Assembly (NCBI GenBank): GCA_003551705.1
Contig: PUNJ01000177.1
Span: 1-51,879, forward strand
Direction: 5' to 3'
Length of the DNA: 51,879 nt
Source of the DNA: Chloroflexota bacterium
GTDB taxonomy: Bacteria; Chloroflexota; Dehalococcoidia; UBA2247; RBG-13-53-26
Shown here piece after piece: positions 34,009-42,077 of the stretch. How positions within the stretch are numbered: the stretch's first letter is position 1; the number at the start of each line of letters is the position of its first letter. The notes under the pieces were generated by a model that saw nothing but the letters and a program-made list of their open reading frames with translations, was not told the DNA's origin and did no database searches. The position numbers were made by a program, and so were the translations under genes.

Positions 34009-35424
34009 ATGGTAGGAATAGTTTCTTACGGTGCTTATATCCCTATCTACAGACTGAGCCGGGAGGCCATCGGCTCCATGTGGATGAAGTCCCTCGGCAA
34101 AGGCGAAAAAGCTGTCGCCAATGCCGATGAGGACAGCCTGACCATGGGGGTCGAGGCCGTGCTTGACTGCTTGAATGGTATGGACCGGACCAAGGTGGAC
34201 GCTCTTTATTTCGCCACCGATTCACCGCCGTACGTAGAGAAACAGTCGGCCAGCATCATCAGGGCGGCGGCAGACCTCAGGGAAGACATGCTGACCATGG
34301 ATGTGGCCCATTCACTGCGGGGCGGCAGCACCGCCTTGAAGGCGGCCTTCGATGCCGTCAAGGCCGGTTCGGCCTCTACAGCCATGGTAGTTGCTTCCGA
34401 TTCCCGGGTACCCGCTCCCAACTCCGATCTTGAAGCGAGCCTGGGTGACGGTGCAGCAGCCTTTATGATAGGAGATACCGATGTAGCTGTTAATGTGCTT
34501 GGCAGCTATCACCTTTCCAGCGAATTCATCGATGTTTGGAAGAAGCCGAGTGACACCTATATGCAGAGCTGGGAAGACCGGTTCGTCAGGGACGAAGGTT
34601 ACATGAAGGTAGTGCCCCAGACGGTTATGGGTCTCTTCAAGAAGCTGGAGATCGATCCCAAGGAAGTGGCCAAGGCTGCCTTCTACGGACCGGATGCCAG
34701 GACTCATGCTGCCATGGGCAAGGCTATGGGGCTGAACCCGGACCAGATACATGCACCCCTGTTCGACTCCGTAGGTAATACCGGCACCGCCCAGGCACCA
34801 ATGACTCTGGTATCGGTACTCGAACAGGCAAAACCCGGCGACAAGATACTCTTCGCCAACTACGGCGACGGCGCCGATGCTTTCATGCTTCAGGCTACCG
34901 ACAACATAACCAAGATACGAAACAAGCGAGGCATCAAGGGACATCTGGCTTCAAAGATGATGCTCCCTAACTACGGCAAGTACGTGGAGATCCGCGACCT
35001 CATGGAATGGGAACAGGGCCGCAGGCCGTCCCGCCGGTCCTCCTTGCCGGTTATTTGGCGAGAGCGACAGCACCTCTTCCCTCTTTACGGACAGAAGTGC
35101 AAAACGTGCAACAGCATCCAATATCCCAAGCAGCGCATCTGTATGTATTGCCAGACAAAAGACAATTTTGACCTGATAAGACTTTCCGATAAGACCGGTT
35201 CGGTCTTCACTTTCAGCATGGACCAGCGCGCGATGGAAGTCGTTCTGCCAAAGGTCTTTTCCGTAGTCAATCTCGATGGTGGCGGCAGGTTCTACAGTGT
35301 TATGACGGACCGCGATACAACCAAGATCGAGGTAGGCATGAAGGTCGAAATGACATTCAGGATACAACTCGAAGGTTCGGGGCTATATAACTACTTCTGG
35401 CGAGTCCGCCCAATACGGTGCTAA
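34009..35424 (+). CDS. HMG-CoA-synthase-like/DUF35 fusion protein, copy 2 (nucleophile missing)
   Basis: 471 residues from an ATG at 34009 behind GGAGGG. It is clearly paralogous to copy 1 over its full length: same MVGIVSYGAYIPIYRLSR start, QSASI.RAAADLRED, PAPNSD, THAA, zinc ribbon CKTC...CMYC and OB domain. The position of the catalytic cysteine is Gly106 (SLRGGSTAL against SVRSCTNAL). Inferred: the copy has probably lost the acyl-transfer step and may serve as a structural subunit of a hetero-oligomer with copy 1, or it catalyses another step. An in-frame extension to 33955 overlaps the thiolase and is not needed. Confidence 0.86.
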   Translation: MVGIVSYGAYIPIYRLSREAIGSMWMKSLGKGEKAVANADEDSLTMGVEAVLDCLNGMDRTKVDALYFATDSPPYVEKQSASIIRAAADLREDMLTMDVAHSLRGGSTALKAAFDAVKAGSASTAMVVASDSRVPAPNSDLEASLGDGAAAFMIGDTDVAVNVLGSYHLSSEFIDVWKKPSDTYMQSWEDRFVRDEGYMKVVPQTVMGLFKKLEIDPKEVAKAAFYGPDARTHAAMGKAMGLNPDQIHAPLFDSVGNTGTAQAPMTLVSVLEQAKPGDKILFANYGDGADAFMLQATDNITKIRNKRGIKGHLASKMMLPNYGKYVEIRDLMEWEQGRRPSRRSSLPVIWRERQHLFPLYGQKCKTCNSIQYPKQRICMYCQTKDNFDLIRLSDKTGSVFTFSMDQRAMEVVLPKVFSVVNLDGGGRFYSVMTDRDTTKIEVGMKVEMTFRIQLEGSGLYNYFWRVRPIRC

Positions 35425-35434
35425 GGAGAGAACA

Positions 35435-36652
35435 ATGGAGAGCTTGAAAGACAAAGTCGCTATCGTCGGTATGGGCTGCACCCCCTTTGGGGAGTTTTGG
35501 GACAAGGACCCGGTAGACCTGATAGTCGACGCCGCTACCGAGGCTTACGAGGACGCCGGCGTAACCTCCAAGGACATACAGGCAGCCTGGGTCGGCTATA
35601 CATCACAGGATACAGCCATGACCGGTATCATCCTGGCCAGTGCCCTGCAATTGCAGTTCATTCCGGTAACACGGGTGGAGAACGCCTGCGGTACCGGCGC
35701 CGAGACCTTTAGAGGCGCTGCTTTGGGACTGGCCTCAAAGACCTATGACGTCGTGCTGGCCCTGGGCTGGGAGAAGATGAAGGATGCCGGCTTCGGCGGC
35801 ATCGGCCAGGCCTACCCCGGAAAGTGGCATCCCGTGTATGGGGCCGCCCCGGAAGTGGGCGGGGCTGTGGCCAGATACGCTCTGGCAGCCACAAAGTACT
35901 TCTCTCGTTACGGACTAAGCCCGGAAGAGGGCAAGAGGCTTCTGGCCCAGATTTCGGTCAAGAGTCACTACAATGGCTCCCGCAATCCCAAGGCAATGCT
36001 TCGCAATCGCATAACAGTGGAGCAAGTGATGAATGCCCCCATCATCGCCTGGCCACTGGGACTATTTGACTGTTGCGGTGTCTGCGATGGCGCCTCGGCA
36101 GCTATAATGTGCCGGACAGAGGATGCCTGGCACTTCCGTCCCAACGGGGATTTCATCACCATCAAAGCTTCCGCCATAGCCTGCGGGCCGGGTTGGGGCA
36201 AAGAGCGCATGAACTACGAATACACCACCTGGGAAGAGACGGAAGCCGCCGCCAAGCAGGCATATGCCATGGCAGGCATAACCAATCCCAGGAAGGAACT
36301 TAGCCTGGCAGAAGTTCACGACTGTTTCTCCGTGGCAGAAATGATCGCTGTGGAGTCCATGGGCATCTGCGAGAAGGGCCATGCCAAGGATGATATAGAT
36401 TCAGGGGCCTGGGAGCAGGGCGGCGAGATTCCCATTAACGTCAGTGGCGGTCTTAAGGCCTTTGGCCACCCTGCGGGCGCCAGCGGCGGTCGGGAAGTCT
36501 ACGAGTTCTATAAGCAGTTCCAGGGCAAGGCAGAGGACTCGTCCCGGCAATTGAAGGACGTCAAAATGGGTTTGGCCCACAACCAGGGCGGCCATCCGGG
36601 CAACTTCGTATGCGGAATCACAATTATCGGCGAACCCCCTTCCAGAAGCTGA
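35435..36652 (+). CDS. Thiolase-family acetyl-CoA acetyltransferase, copy 2
   Basis: 405 residues, the same length as copy 1 and similar along its whole length. Catalytic Cys85 (VENACGTGAETF), His in EVHDCFSVAE and the GHPAGASGGREVYE box are all kept, so unlike its partner synthase it looks active. It starts 11 bases after copy 2 of the synthase, repeating the spacing of the first pair, which indicates duplication of the two-gene unit. The ribosomal genes resume 183 bases later behind their own promoter. Confidence 0.88.
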   Translation: MESLKDKVAIVGMGCTPFGEFWDKDPVDLIVDAATEAYEDAGVTSKDIQAAWVGYTSQDTAMTGIILASALQLQFIPVTRVENACGTGAETFRGAALGLASKTYDVVLALGWEKMKDAGFGGIGQAYPGKWHPVYGAAPEVGGAVARYALAATKYFSRYGLSPEEGKRLLAQISVKSHYNGSRNPKAMLRNRITVEQVMNAPIIAWPLGLFDCCGVCDGASAAIMCRTEDAWHFRPNGDFITIKASAIACGPGWGKERMNYEYTTWEETEAAAKQAYAMAGITNPRKELSLAEVHDCFSVAEMIAVESMGICEKGHAKDDIDSGAWEQGGEIPINVSGGLKAFGHPAGASGGREVYEFYKQFQGKAEDSSRQLKDVKMGLAHNQGGHPGNFVCGITIIGEPPSRS

Positions 36653-36659
36653 TTGGGGC

Positions 36660-36690
36660 TTTACAAGACCGGTGTAAATAGTGTTATAAT
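36660..36690 (+). promoter_or_regulatory. Promoter of rplJ-rplL
   Basis: TATAAT at 36685-36690, a perfect -10, with TTTACA/TTACAA starting at 36660-36661 as -35 (18-19 base spacer). It begins seven bases after the thiolase stop and gives the L10-L12 genes a transcription start independent of the upstream metabolic genes. Confidence 0.65.
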
Positions 36691-36697
36691 GTAACGT

Positions 36698-36780
36698 CTT
36701 ACCTGAGACGGCAGGTGTCGATAGGCTTAATTCCCTGCAGAGGTAAGTCTGCTACAAGATAAATCGAGTAGCCGATTTAG
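36698..36780 (+). ncRNA. Ribosomal protein L10 leader (autoregulatory RNA)
   Basis: Core: CTTACCT (36698-36704) pairs with AGGTAAG (36741-36747); an inner stem GCAGG/CCTGC (36711-36715 with 36734-36738) and the 5' bulge GAGAC match the L10-leader motif in bacterial rplJ transcripts, which binds L10-(L12)4. A second hairpin AAATCG/CGATTT lies at 36761-36778. A terminator follows at once, so regulation by attenuation is likely. Confidence 0.82.
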
Positions 36781-36813
36781 CCCCTGAGCGCACCTGCTCA
36801 GGGGTTTCATTTT
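36781..36813 (+). terminator. Attenuator of the rplJ leader
   Basis: A 9-bp perfect stem (CCCCTGAGC, 36781-36789, with 36796-36804), a 6-base loop and a TTTCATTTT tail. It ends 21 bases before the rplJ start codon, the expected place for L10-dependent termination. Confidence 0.8.
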
Positions 36814-36834
36814 GGGAGAAATGAGGACAGTCGC

Positions 36835-37359
36835 ATGTTAAAGGAGAAAAAGGACGACGCCGTCAAGCTGGTTGAGGACAGGCTGTCGAACTGCACGGTA
36901 GCCATCTTCGCTGACTATCGGGGCATGACAGTGGCTCAAATGAGTGAATTACGGCGCCAACTCGCACCCGTCAATACCGAGTTCCGTGTTGTGAAGAACA
37001 ACCTTGCGGCCATAGCCGCCGACAGGACGGGCAGAGAGGAACTGAAGACCTACCTGGTAGGACCCACCGCCATAGCTTTTGGCTTTGACGAAATCTCATC
37101 GCCCGCCAAGACCCTCTTTGATTTTGCCCGAACGGCTAAGGCGACGTTATCGGTGAAGGGAGCACTGGTCGGCAAGCGAATGTTGACCCCCGATGAAGTC
37201 ACGCGCCTATCCTTACTGCCGCCGCGTAACGTGATATTGGCCCAGGTAGTAGGACAGATGCAAGCCCCCATAACATCACTGGTAACCGTCCTTAGTGCCA
37301 ACTTGAGTGGGTTCATGAGGGTACTGCAAGCTAGAAAAGAACAGTTAGGAGGAGCATAG
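36835..37359 (+). CDS. rplJ: 50S ribosomal protein L10
   Basis: 174 residues. The N-terminal RNA-binding part has [22 protein letters not shown] and [12 protein letters not shown], and the C-terminal helix that binds L12 dimers is present ([22 protein letters not shown]). L10 anchors the L12 stalk on the large subunit and represses its own leader (36698-36780). rplL follows after four bases. Confidence 0.97.
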   Translation: MLKEKKDDAVKLVEDRLSNCTVAIFADYRGMTVAQMSELRRQLAPVNTEFRVVKNNLAAIAADRTGREELKTYLVGPTAIAFGFDEISSPAKTLFDFARTAKATLSVKGALVGKRMLTPDEVTRLSLLPPRNVILAQVVGQMQAPITSLVTVLSANLSGFMRVLQARKEQLGGA

Positions 37360-37363
37360 AGCT

Positions 37364-37741
37364 ATGACCAAGGAAGAAATCATTGCCGCTGTAAAAGAAA
37401 TGAGCGTTCTCGAGCTGTCCGAGTTGGTGAAGGCTCTTGAACAGGAGTTCGGAGTAAGCGCAGCTCCGGTAGCAGCCGCACCGGTAGCAGGTGTGCCTGC
37501 CGCAGGCCCGGTGGAGGTCGAGGAAGAGCAAACAGAGTTCTCCGTTATTCTGAAAGAGATCGGAGCCAACAAAATAAATGTCATCAAGGCAGTCCGTGAG
37601 GTGACCACTCTCGGTCTCAAGGAAGCGAAGGAACTGGTTGAAGGAGCTCCCAAGCCGGTGAAGGAGGCAGTAACCAAGGAAGAAGCCTCATCCGTCAAGG
37701 AGAAGCTCGAGGCAGCAGGAGCGACAGTCGAGGTTAAATAG
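37364..37741 (+). CDS. rplL: 50S ribosomal protein L7/L12
   Basis: 125 residues. N-terminal dimerisation domain ([19 protein letters not shown]-type), an Ala/Pro/Val-rich hinge with [13 protein letters not shown], then the factor-binding domain beginning [32 protein letters not shown]. It is the stalk protein recruiting EF-Tu and EF-G. rpoB/rpoC, often next in bacteria, are not here. A GC palindromic hairpin at 37774-37794 follows without a U-run. Confidence 0.97.
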   Translation: MTKEEIIAAVKEMSVLELSELVKALEQEFGVSAAPVAAAPVAGVPAAGPVEVEEEQTEFSVILKEIGANKINVIKAVREVTTLGLKEAKELVEGAPKPVKEAVTKEEASSVKEKLEAAGATVEVK

Positions 37742-37908
37742 ACTCCTTACCTGGCTTTGTCTTATACGCCCGTCCGCGGCAATTGATGCCGCGGGCTCAT
37801 AGACTCAACGCAGACACCAGGACTGCTCCAGCACGGCTGGCATGTGGTCGACCACACCAGTTCTCCTGTTAGGTTTTGCAAGAACTGTATCCTTCTGAGG
37901 AGTACCTT

Positions 37909-38934
37909 ATGAAAGCCGTAGTCTTGACTAGAGTAGGCGGGCCCGAGAATTTCGAAGTCCAGACACTGGACCAGCCCAAGGCCGGACCGGGCCATGTTAT
38001 TGTAAAGGTGCACGCCTGTGGTGTAGCCCATCGTGACCTGATAGAGCGTAGCGGCGGGCATCCTTTCATGCAGACCCCCATAGTGCAGGGCCACGAATTT
38101 GCCGGCGAAATCGTCACAGTCGGCGAGCGTGTCCATCGTTGGACCGTGGGCGACCGGGTAATTAATCTCTACACCGATAGTTGCGGTCATTGCCCCGACT
38201 GCGTGGGTGGTGATGAACGGAACTGCATCTATCGGTCTGAAGCATACGGCCTGACTGTAAACGGAGGTTACGCAGAGTATGCCTGCGTGCATGAACGTGC
38301 CCTTGAGCGACTCAGCCCCGACATTGATTTGGTTACAGGCGCCACTCTGATGAGCGCCTTGGGCGTGGGTTACAACAATGTTGTTCACAATGCCAGAATA
38401 CAGCCCGGTGAAAACGTCATCATAACAGGGGCCACGGGCGGTGTCGGCATAGGAGCCCTCCAGAGCGCCATTCTTCTGGGAGCAAGAGTTTGGGCCGTAA
38501 CAGGCAGCGAGGCAAAGGCCGACAAGCTGCGGTCTTTAGGTGCAGAGCACGTCATTGTGGACAATGGCAAGAGCTTTCACAAGACCATTCGCGCCCAGGT
38601 CCCTCAGGGTGTGGATGCCGTTATCGACTGCGTTGGAGAGCCTACGTTCCACGCGTCTTTGCGAGCCCTCCGTAGCGGTGGTCGCGTAGTGGTTGTTGGC
38701 AATATCAGCACAGAACCCTATCTTCTGAACCTTGGTTTTCTCGTAGTCAACGCGATATCCATATTGGGCTCGGACAACATTACACGTTCGGCCCTTCGAG
38801 AACTTATGACATTGGTCGAGCGCAAGAAGATGGTGCCTGTCATAGATCGCGTGCTACCGCTCGGAAAAGCTGCCGAAGCACATCGTGCTATTGAAGGCCG
38901 TGAAGTCTTCGGCCGCATAGTGCTGCAACCGTAA
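37909..38934 (+). CDS. Zinc-type MDR alcohol dehydrogenase family protein
   Basis: 341 residues, ATG at 37909 behind TGAGGAG. N-terminal GroES-like domain with VQGHEFAGEIVTVGERV and the structural-zinc cysteines CGHCPDC...C (about 95-110); Rossmann domain with ITGATGGVGIGALQSAI. The catalytic-zinc Cys that other members place in GVCHTD is Ala here (CGVAHRDL), so the catalytic metal may be missing, as in quinone-oxidoreductase-like members that use a CGVNHRD type sequence. The reaction is NAD(P)H-linked reduction of an unknown carbonyl or enoyl compound. It stands between the ribosomal genes and a convergent minus-strand cluster. Confidence 0.87.
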   Translation: MKAVVLTRVGGPENFEVQTLDQPKAGPGHVIVKVHACGVAHRDLIERSGGHPFMQTPIVQGHEFAGEIVTVGERVHRWTVGDRVINLYTDSCGHCPDCVGGDERNCIYRSEAYGLTVNGGYAEYACVHERALERLSPDIDLVTGATLMSALGVGYNNVVHNARIQPGENVIITGATGGVGIGALQSAILLGARVWAVTGSEAKADKLRSLGAEHVIVDNGKSFHKTIRAQVPQGVDAVIDCVGEPTFHASLRALRSGGRVVVVGNISTEPYLLNLGFLVVNAISILGSDNITRSALRELMTLVERKKMVPVIDRVLPLGKAAEAHRAIEGREVFGRIVLQP

Positions 38935-38971
38935 GGGTCACTCCGATAGCGGGCAGCACGGACCGGTTACA

Positions 38972-39610
38972 CTACTGTAATCGATAGTCCAGCACCGTCA
39001 CCCTGGTATCTGGGGGCAGGTTGCTGGCAGTTACACTGATTTTGGACTGCGGGGCAATTTCCTTGAGCCCCATTTCCATTACAAATTTGTCAATGGGTTC
39101 GAGCCATGTAGTAACGTCCGTGGCATAATGCATGGGGACGACGATCTTGGGACTGATAAGACGGACCAGTTCCGCAGCCGTCTTCGCATCGATCGTAGAT
39201 ACTCCACCCACCGGGATGAATAGAACGCCCACCTCACTGATCTCCTCTATCTGTTGAGCGGAGAGCTTGTGTCCGAGGTCTCCGAGGTGACAAACACGAA
39301 CATCATCAACCTCTATAATATAGATTATATTCCTGCCCCGATTTGCTCCATGGTCGGAGTCATGGAAAGTGGACAAACCCATAATGAAGACGTTCCTTAT
39401 CTCATATTCTCCAGGATGCCGGACGATCTTCGGGTCCCCATCAATACCGCTTATTCTGTTGTGACCTGGATGATCATGGCTTATGGTAACGATGTTCGCC
39501 TTGAGTTTGGGCAGCTTGTAACTCAACTCTTTCTCGTACGGATCACAGACAACCGTAGCCTCTTTTCCCTTCATCGAGAAGCAGGAATGTCCGTACCAGT
39601 TGATGTCCAC
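38972..39610 (-). CDS. Metallo-beta-lactamase-fold hydrolase (UPF0173-like)
   Basis: 212 residues, GTG at 39610 after GGAGG. MBL-fold features: INWYGHSCFSMKGKEATVVCDPY, the metal motif as SHDHPGH (normally HxHxDH; the Asp is Gly here), HPGEYE, VCHLGDLGH, and PMHYATD near residue 162. The plan resembles YycI/UPF0173 metal-dependent hydrolases of unknown substrate. The altered metal motif may weaken the second metal site. It ends the minus-strand run of sodium-transport genes, 25 bases after the symporter gene. Confidence 0.82.
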   Translation of the reverse strand: MDINWYGHSCFSMKGKEATVVCDPYEKELSYKLPKLKANIVTISHDHPGHNRISGIDGDPKIVRHPGEYEIRNVFIMGLSTFHDSDHGANRGRNIIYIIEVDDVRVCHLGDLGHKLSAQQIEEISEVGVLFIPVGGVSTIDAKTAAELVRLISPKIVVPMHYATDVTTWLEPIDKFVMEMGLKEIAPQSKISVTASNLPPDTRVTVLDYRLQ

Positions 39611-39635
39611 GTTGGCCTCCTCCGATCATAGCATG

Positions 39636-41030
39636 CTAGGTCTGTATCTCGGGCGAGTGCCTGCTTGCTATCGTCTCCGAGAGCCAGCTTACCCCAAAGA
39701 GAAGCAGGATGCAAACGCCCAGCCCCAGCAATTCCAAATGAGAATAGTCCAGTAGCTTCATCACCAGGGCAGTGCCTCCCCCACCAGCAACAGCGGTGAA
39801 AGCTCCCAACGAATTCAGCCTCAATCTGTCTCTATAGAAGCCAAGCAATACAGGTATGACTATACCGCTGGTGAAGACCGTATACGCCATCAGCAGCGAA
39901 CCTATGACACCGCCCATGCGTAATCCAATGGTGAGCGCCACTAGACCGATTATTGCGATGCTCATCCTGGAGACCAGCAGCCTGTTCTTCTCAGTTACCC
40001 CCGGAAATACACGCCTGTATACATCTTCAGTCATGATGGTACTTGTCGTCAACAGGCAGGTATCTGCCGAGGACATGATCGCAGCCAGCAGTCCCGCTAT
40101 CACCAGCCCGCTCAAACCTACCGGCAGGACATGTTGGACTATGCTCGGGAGCGCTTGCTCCGCTGCTATATCGGGAAACAACACCCTGGCTCCCATGCCT
40201 ATAATTGCGAGCGCAAATGCAAGGGGTATTATAATCAACGCTGCCCAGAACGCGGATGACCTGGCGACCTTCTCGTTCTTGGCACACAGAAGACGCGAGT
40301 ATATATCAGGACCAACCACATAGGTCGCCCCAACCAGTAGCAGCATCGACACCAGGCTTCCCCAACCGAAGTCGCCACTGGCTGGGAAGGAAAAGAACTG
40401 GTCGGGCAAAGCTGCCGCAAAACCATCCACCCACCCCACATTAGAAGAAACCAGAATAGCCGCAGCAATGACCCCGGTTATCAATATCCCTGCCTGAATG
40501 AAGTCAGTACGAATTATGGAGTACTGAGCACCGAGCATCGTGTATAGAATGAATACGGCAGCGCATATGACGATGAATACGGTCGGTGAACTGTCAAACA
40601 GGACACCCAGGATTTTGCCGCCGGCTACTATCTGGGCAGCGATTATGCCCATCCAGGCGACCACGATCAACACTGATGCCACAAAGCCTGCAGATCTGCC
40701 ATATTGCTTCTCGATCAACTGCGGCAGCGTATATACTCCAAACTTTCGTACCTTCTTTGCCCAGAACCAAGAAAGAAGAAGCAGCCCCACGGCGCCCACC
40801 AATAGCCACCAGGCACCGGTCAGACCCTGAGAAAAACCAAGTCCAGCAAGACCTACTGTGGCGGAAGCCCCCACCGCTGTGGCCAGCAGCGAGCCCGTTA
40901 TTAGAAGGACTGAGCCTTTTCTATCCGCTACAAAGAAGCTATCGCTCTTTGACGTCTTCCCCCGCATGTAAGCGTAGATACCTATGCCTAGCATCACAAG
41001 CAGGTACAGTACGACTATGATGATGTTCAT
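39636..41030 (-). CDS. Sodium:solute symporter (SSS family)
   Basis: 464 residues with about 12-13 membrane helices. Family marks: GASATVGLAGLGFSQGLTGAWWLLVGAVGLLLLS near residue 55-85, TLPQLIEKQYG, RTDFIQAG, GPDIYSRLLCAKNEKVAR (the RxxxAK cytoplasmic loop), and IMSSADTCLLTTSTI near residue 320, which carries the Na+-binding Ser residues. It imports a solute (amino acid, organic acid, vitamin) with Na+. Its place beside an oxaloacetate-decarboxylase-type pump and Ca/Na antiporter suggests a shared Na+ economy. Substrate unknown. Confidence 0.93.
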   Translation of the reverse strand: MNIIIVVLYLLVMLGIGIYAYMRGKTSKSDSFFVADRKGSVLLITGSLLATAVGASATVGLAGLGFSQGLTGAWWLLVGAVGLLLLSWFWAKKVRKFGVYTLPQLIEKQYGRSAGFVASVLIVVAWMGIIAAQIVAGGKILGVLFDSSPTVFIVICAAVFILYTMLGAQYSIIRTDFIQAGILITGVIAAAILVSSNVGWVDGFAAALPDQFFSFPASGDFGWGSLVSMLLLVGATYVVGPDIYSRLLCAKNEKVARSSAFWAALIIIPLAFALAIIGMGARVLFPDIAAEQALPSIVQHVLPVGLSGLVIAGLLAAIMSSADTCLLTTSTIMTEDVYRRVFPGVTEKNRLLVSRMSIAIIGLVALTIGLRMGGVIGSLLMAYTVFTSGIVIPVLLGFYRDRLRLNSLGAFTAVAGGGGTALVMKLLDYSHLELLGLGVCILLLFGVSWLSETIASRHSPEIQT

Positions 41031-41060
41031 TCAGACACTCGAAAGCATACAGGACACATT

Positions 41061-42062
41061 CTATCCACCATAACTCAAGTACGTTGAAACAGCAAACAGT
41101 CCTAGCAATACGGGTACATACCAGCTTATGCCAAAAGGCTTCTTCTGTTTAACTTTGAAAGCCAGGGCAACGACCACGACCGCGGTCATGAAAATGAACA
41201 CGATACCCGTATATGTGTGAACGTGGGAAACATCGGCAAGAATCGGGCCGTCACGATAGAATAGATCAACCAGTCCCACAATGAACATGTTGATCATATT
41301 CGAACCCATTACATTTCCCACGGCCATGTCAACAGCACCCATCCGGACAGCGGCGAGACAAATACTGATCTCAGGCAGAGATGTAGATATAGCAATGAAT
41401 AGACTGCCAACGAACCCGGTTCCCCACCCCATCAATTCGGCAATGTCCCGTCCAATGAAAGACAACCATAAACCAGCCCCTATGACCAGCAATGACACTA
41501 TGGAGAACTTCGCATAGACATGCCTCATTGGTTCGCCCAATCCCCCCCCGTCCAGGATCGCTACTTCGCCGGCATTCGCTTTCTCGAACCTGTACATTGA
41601 CCGCATGAAGAACACGTATAACAAGAAGATCACCGGAGTGTAAAGACCAATGCCGGCCACGCCCATTCCCCAGACCCGGCTCAGGAGAATGAAACCCGTC
41701 GCCGAGCCGACAAGCACGATGCCGTAGAGGGCCGGCACAATGTGACGGGAACGAGAGGCGCTGAGTACGGGGCCATGGTTGTGCAGCAAATCCATGAAGG
41801 CCAGAACGGTCAAATTAAGGACATTGGAACCAAACAGGTCGCCAACGGTCAGGTCTGGTTCCTTTACAAAGACGGTTGCCCCAACCCCATTAAACACCTC
41901 CGGGAGAGAGGTGATGACGGACAGCAAGAGCACGCCTACCCAAAGCCCGCCAAGGCCCGTTCGGACGCTTATGACCTCCCCATACTTGGCGAGCTTCGTA
42001 CCAGCTAACAGGATTACAACAAGGCATGCGAAAAAGCTCAGCCAGACGGCAACATGGGACAA
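41061..42062 (-). CDS. Sodium/calcium exchanger family membrane protein
   Basis: 333 residues, about ten membrane helices, TTG start at 42062 with GAGGG seven bases ahead. Two inverted alpha-repeats carry the family motif: SVITSLPEVFNGVGATVFVKEPDLTVGDLFGSN-type near residue 48-80 and ISTSLPEISICLAAVRMGAVDMAVGNVMGSN near 225-255. The acidic Glu in SLPE of both repeats is the cation ligand. It lies 15 bases after oadB and is probably co-transcribed. The direction is likely Ca2+ extrusion driven by Na+ (or H+) entry. Confidence 0.92.
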   Translation of the reverse strand: MSHVAVWLSFFACLVVILLAGTKLAKYGEVISVRTGLGGLWVGVLLLSVITSLPEVFNGVGATVFVKEPDLTVGDLFGSNVLNLTVLAFMDLLHNHGPVLSASRSRHIVPALYGIVLVGSATGFILLSRVWGMGVAGIGLYTPVIFLLYVFFMRSMYRFEKANAGEVAILDGGGLGEPMRHVYAKFSIVSLLVIGAGLWLSFIGRDIAELMGWGTGFVGSLFIAISTSLPEISICLAAVRMGAVDMAVGNVMGSNMINMFIVGLVDLFYRDGPILADVSHVHTYTGIVFIFMTAVVVVALAFKVKQKKPFGISWYVPVLLGLFAVSTYLSYGG

Positions 42063-42077
42063 ATGTGAACCCTCAAG

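Noticed and set aside
37774-37794. GC-rich palindromic hairpin after rplL
   Set aside because: 7-bp stem but no U-run after it, so a terminator is not supported.
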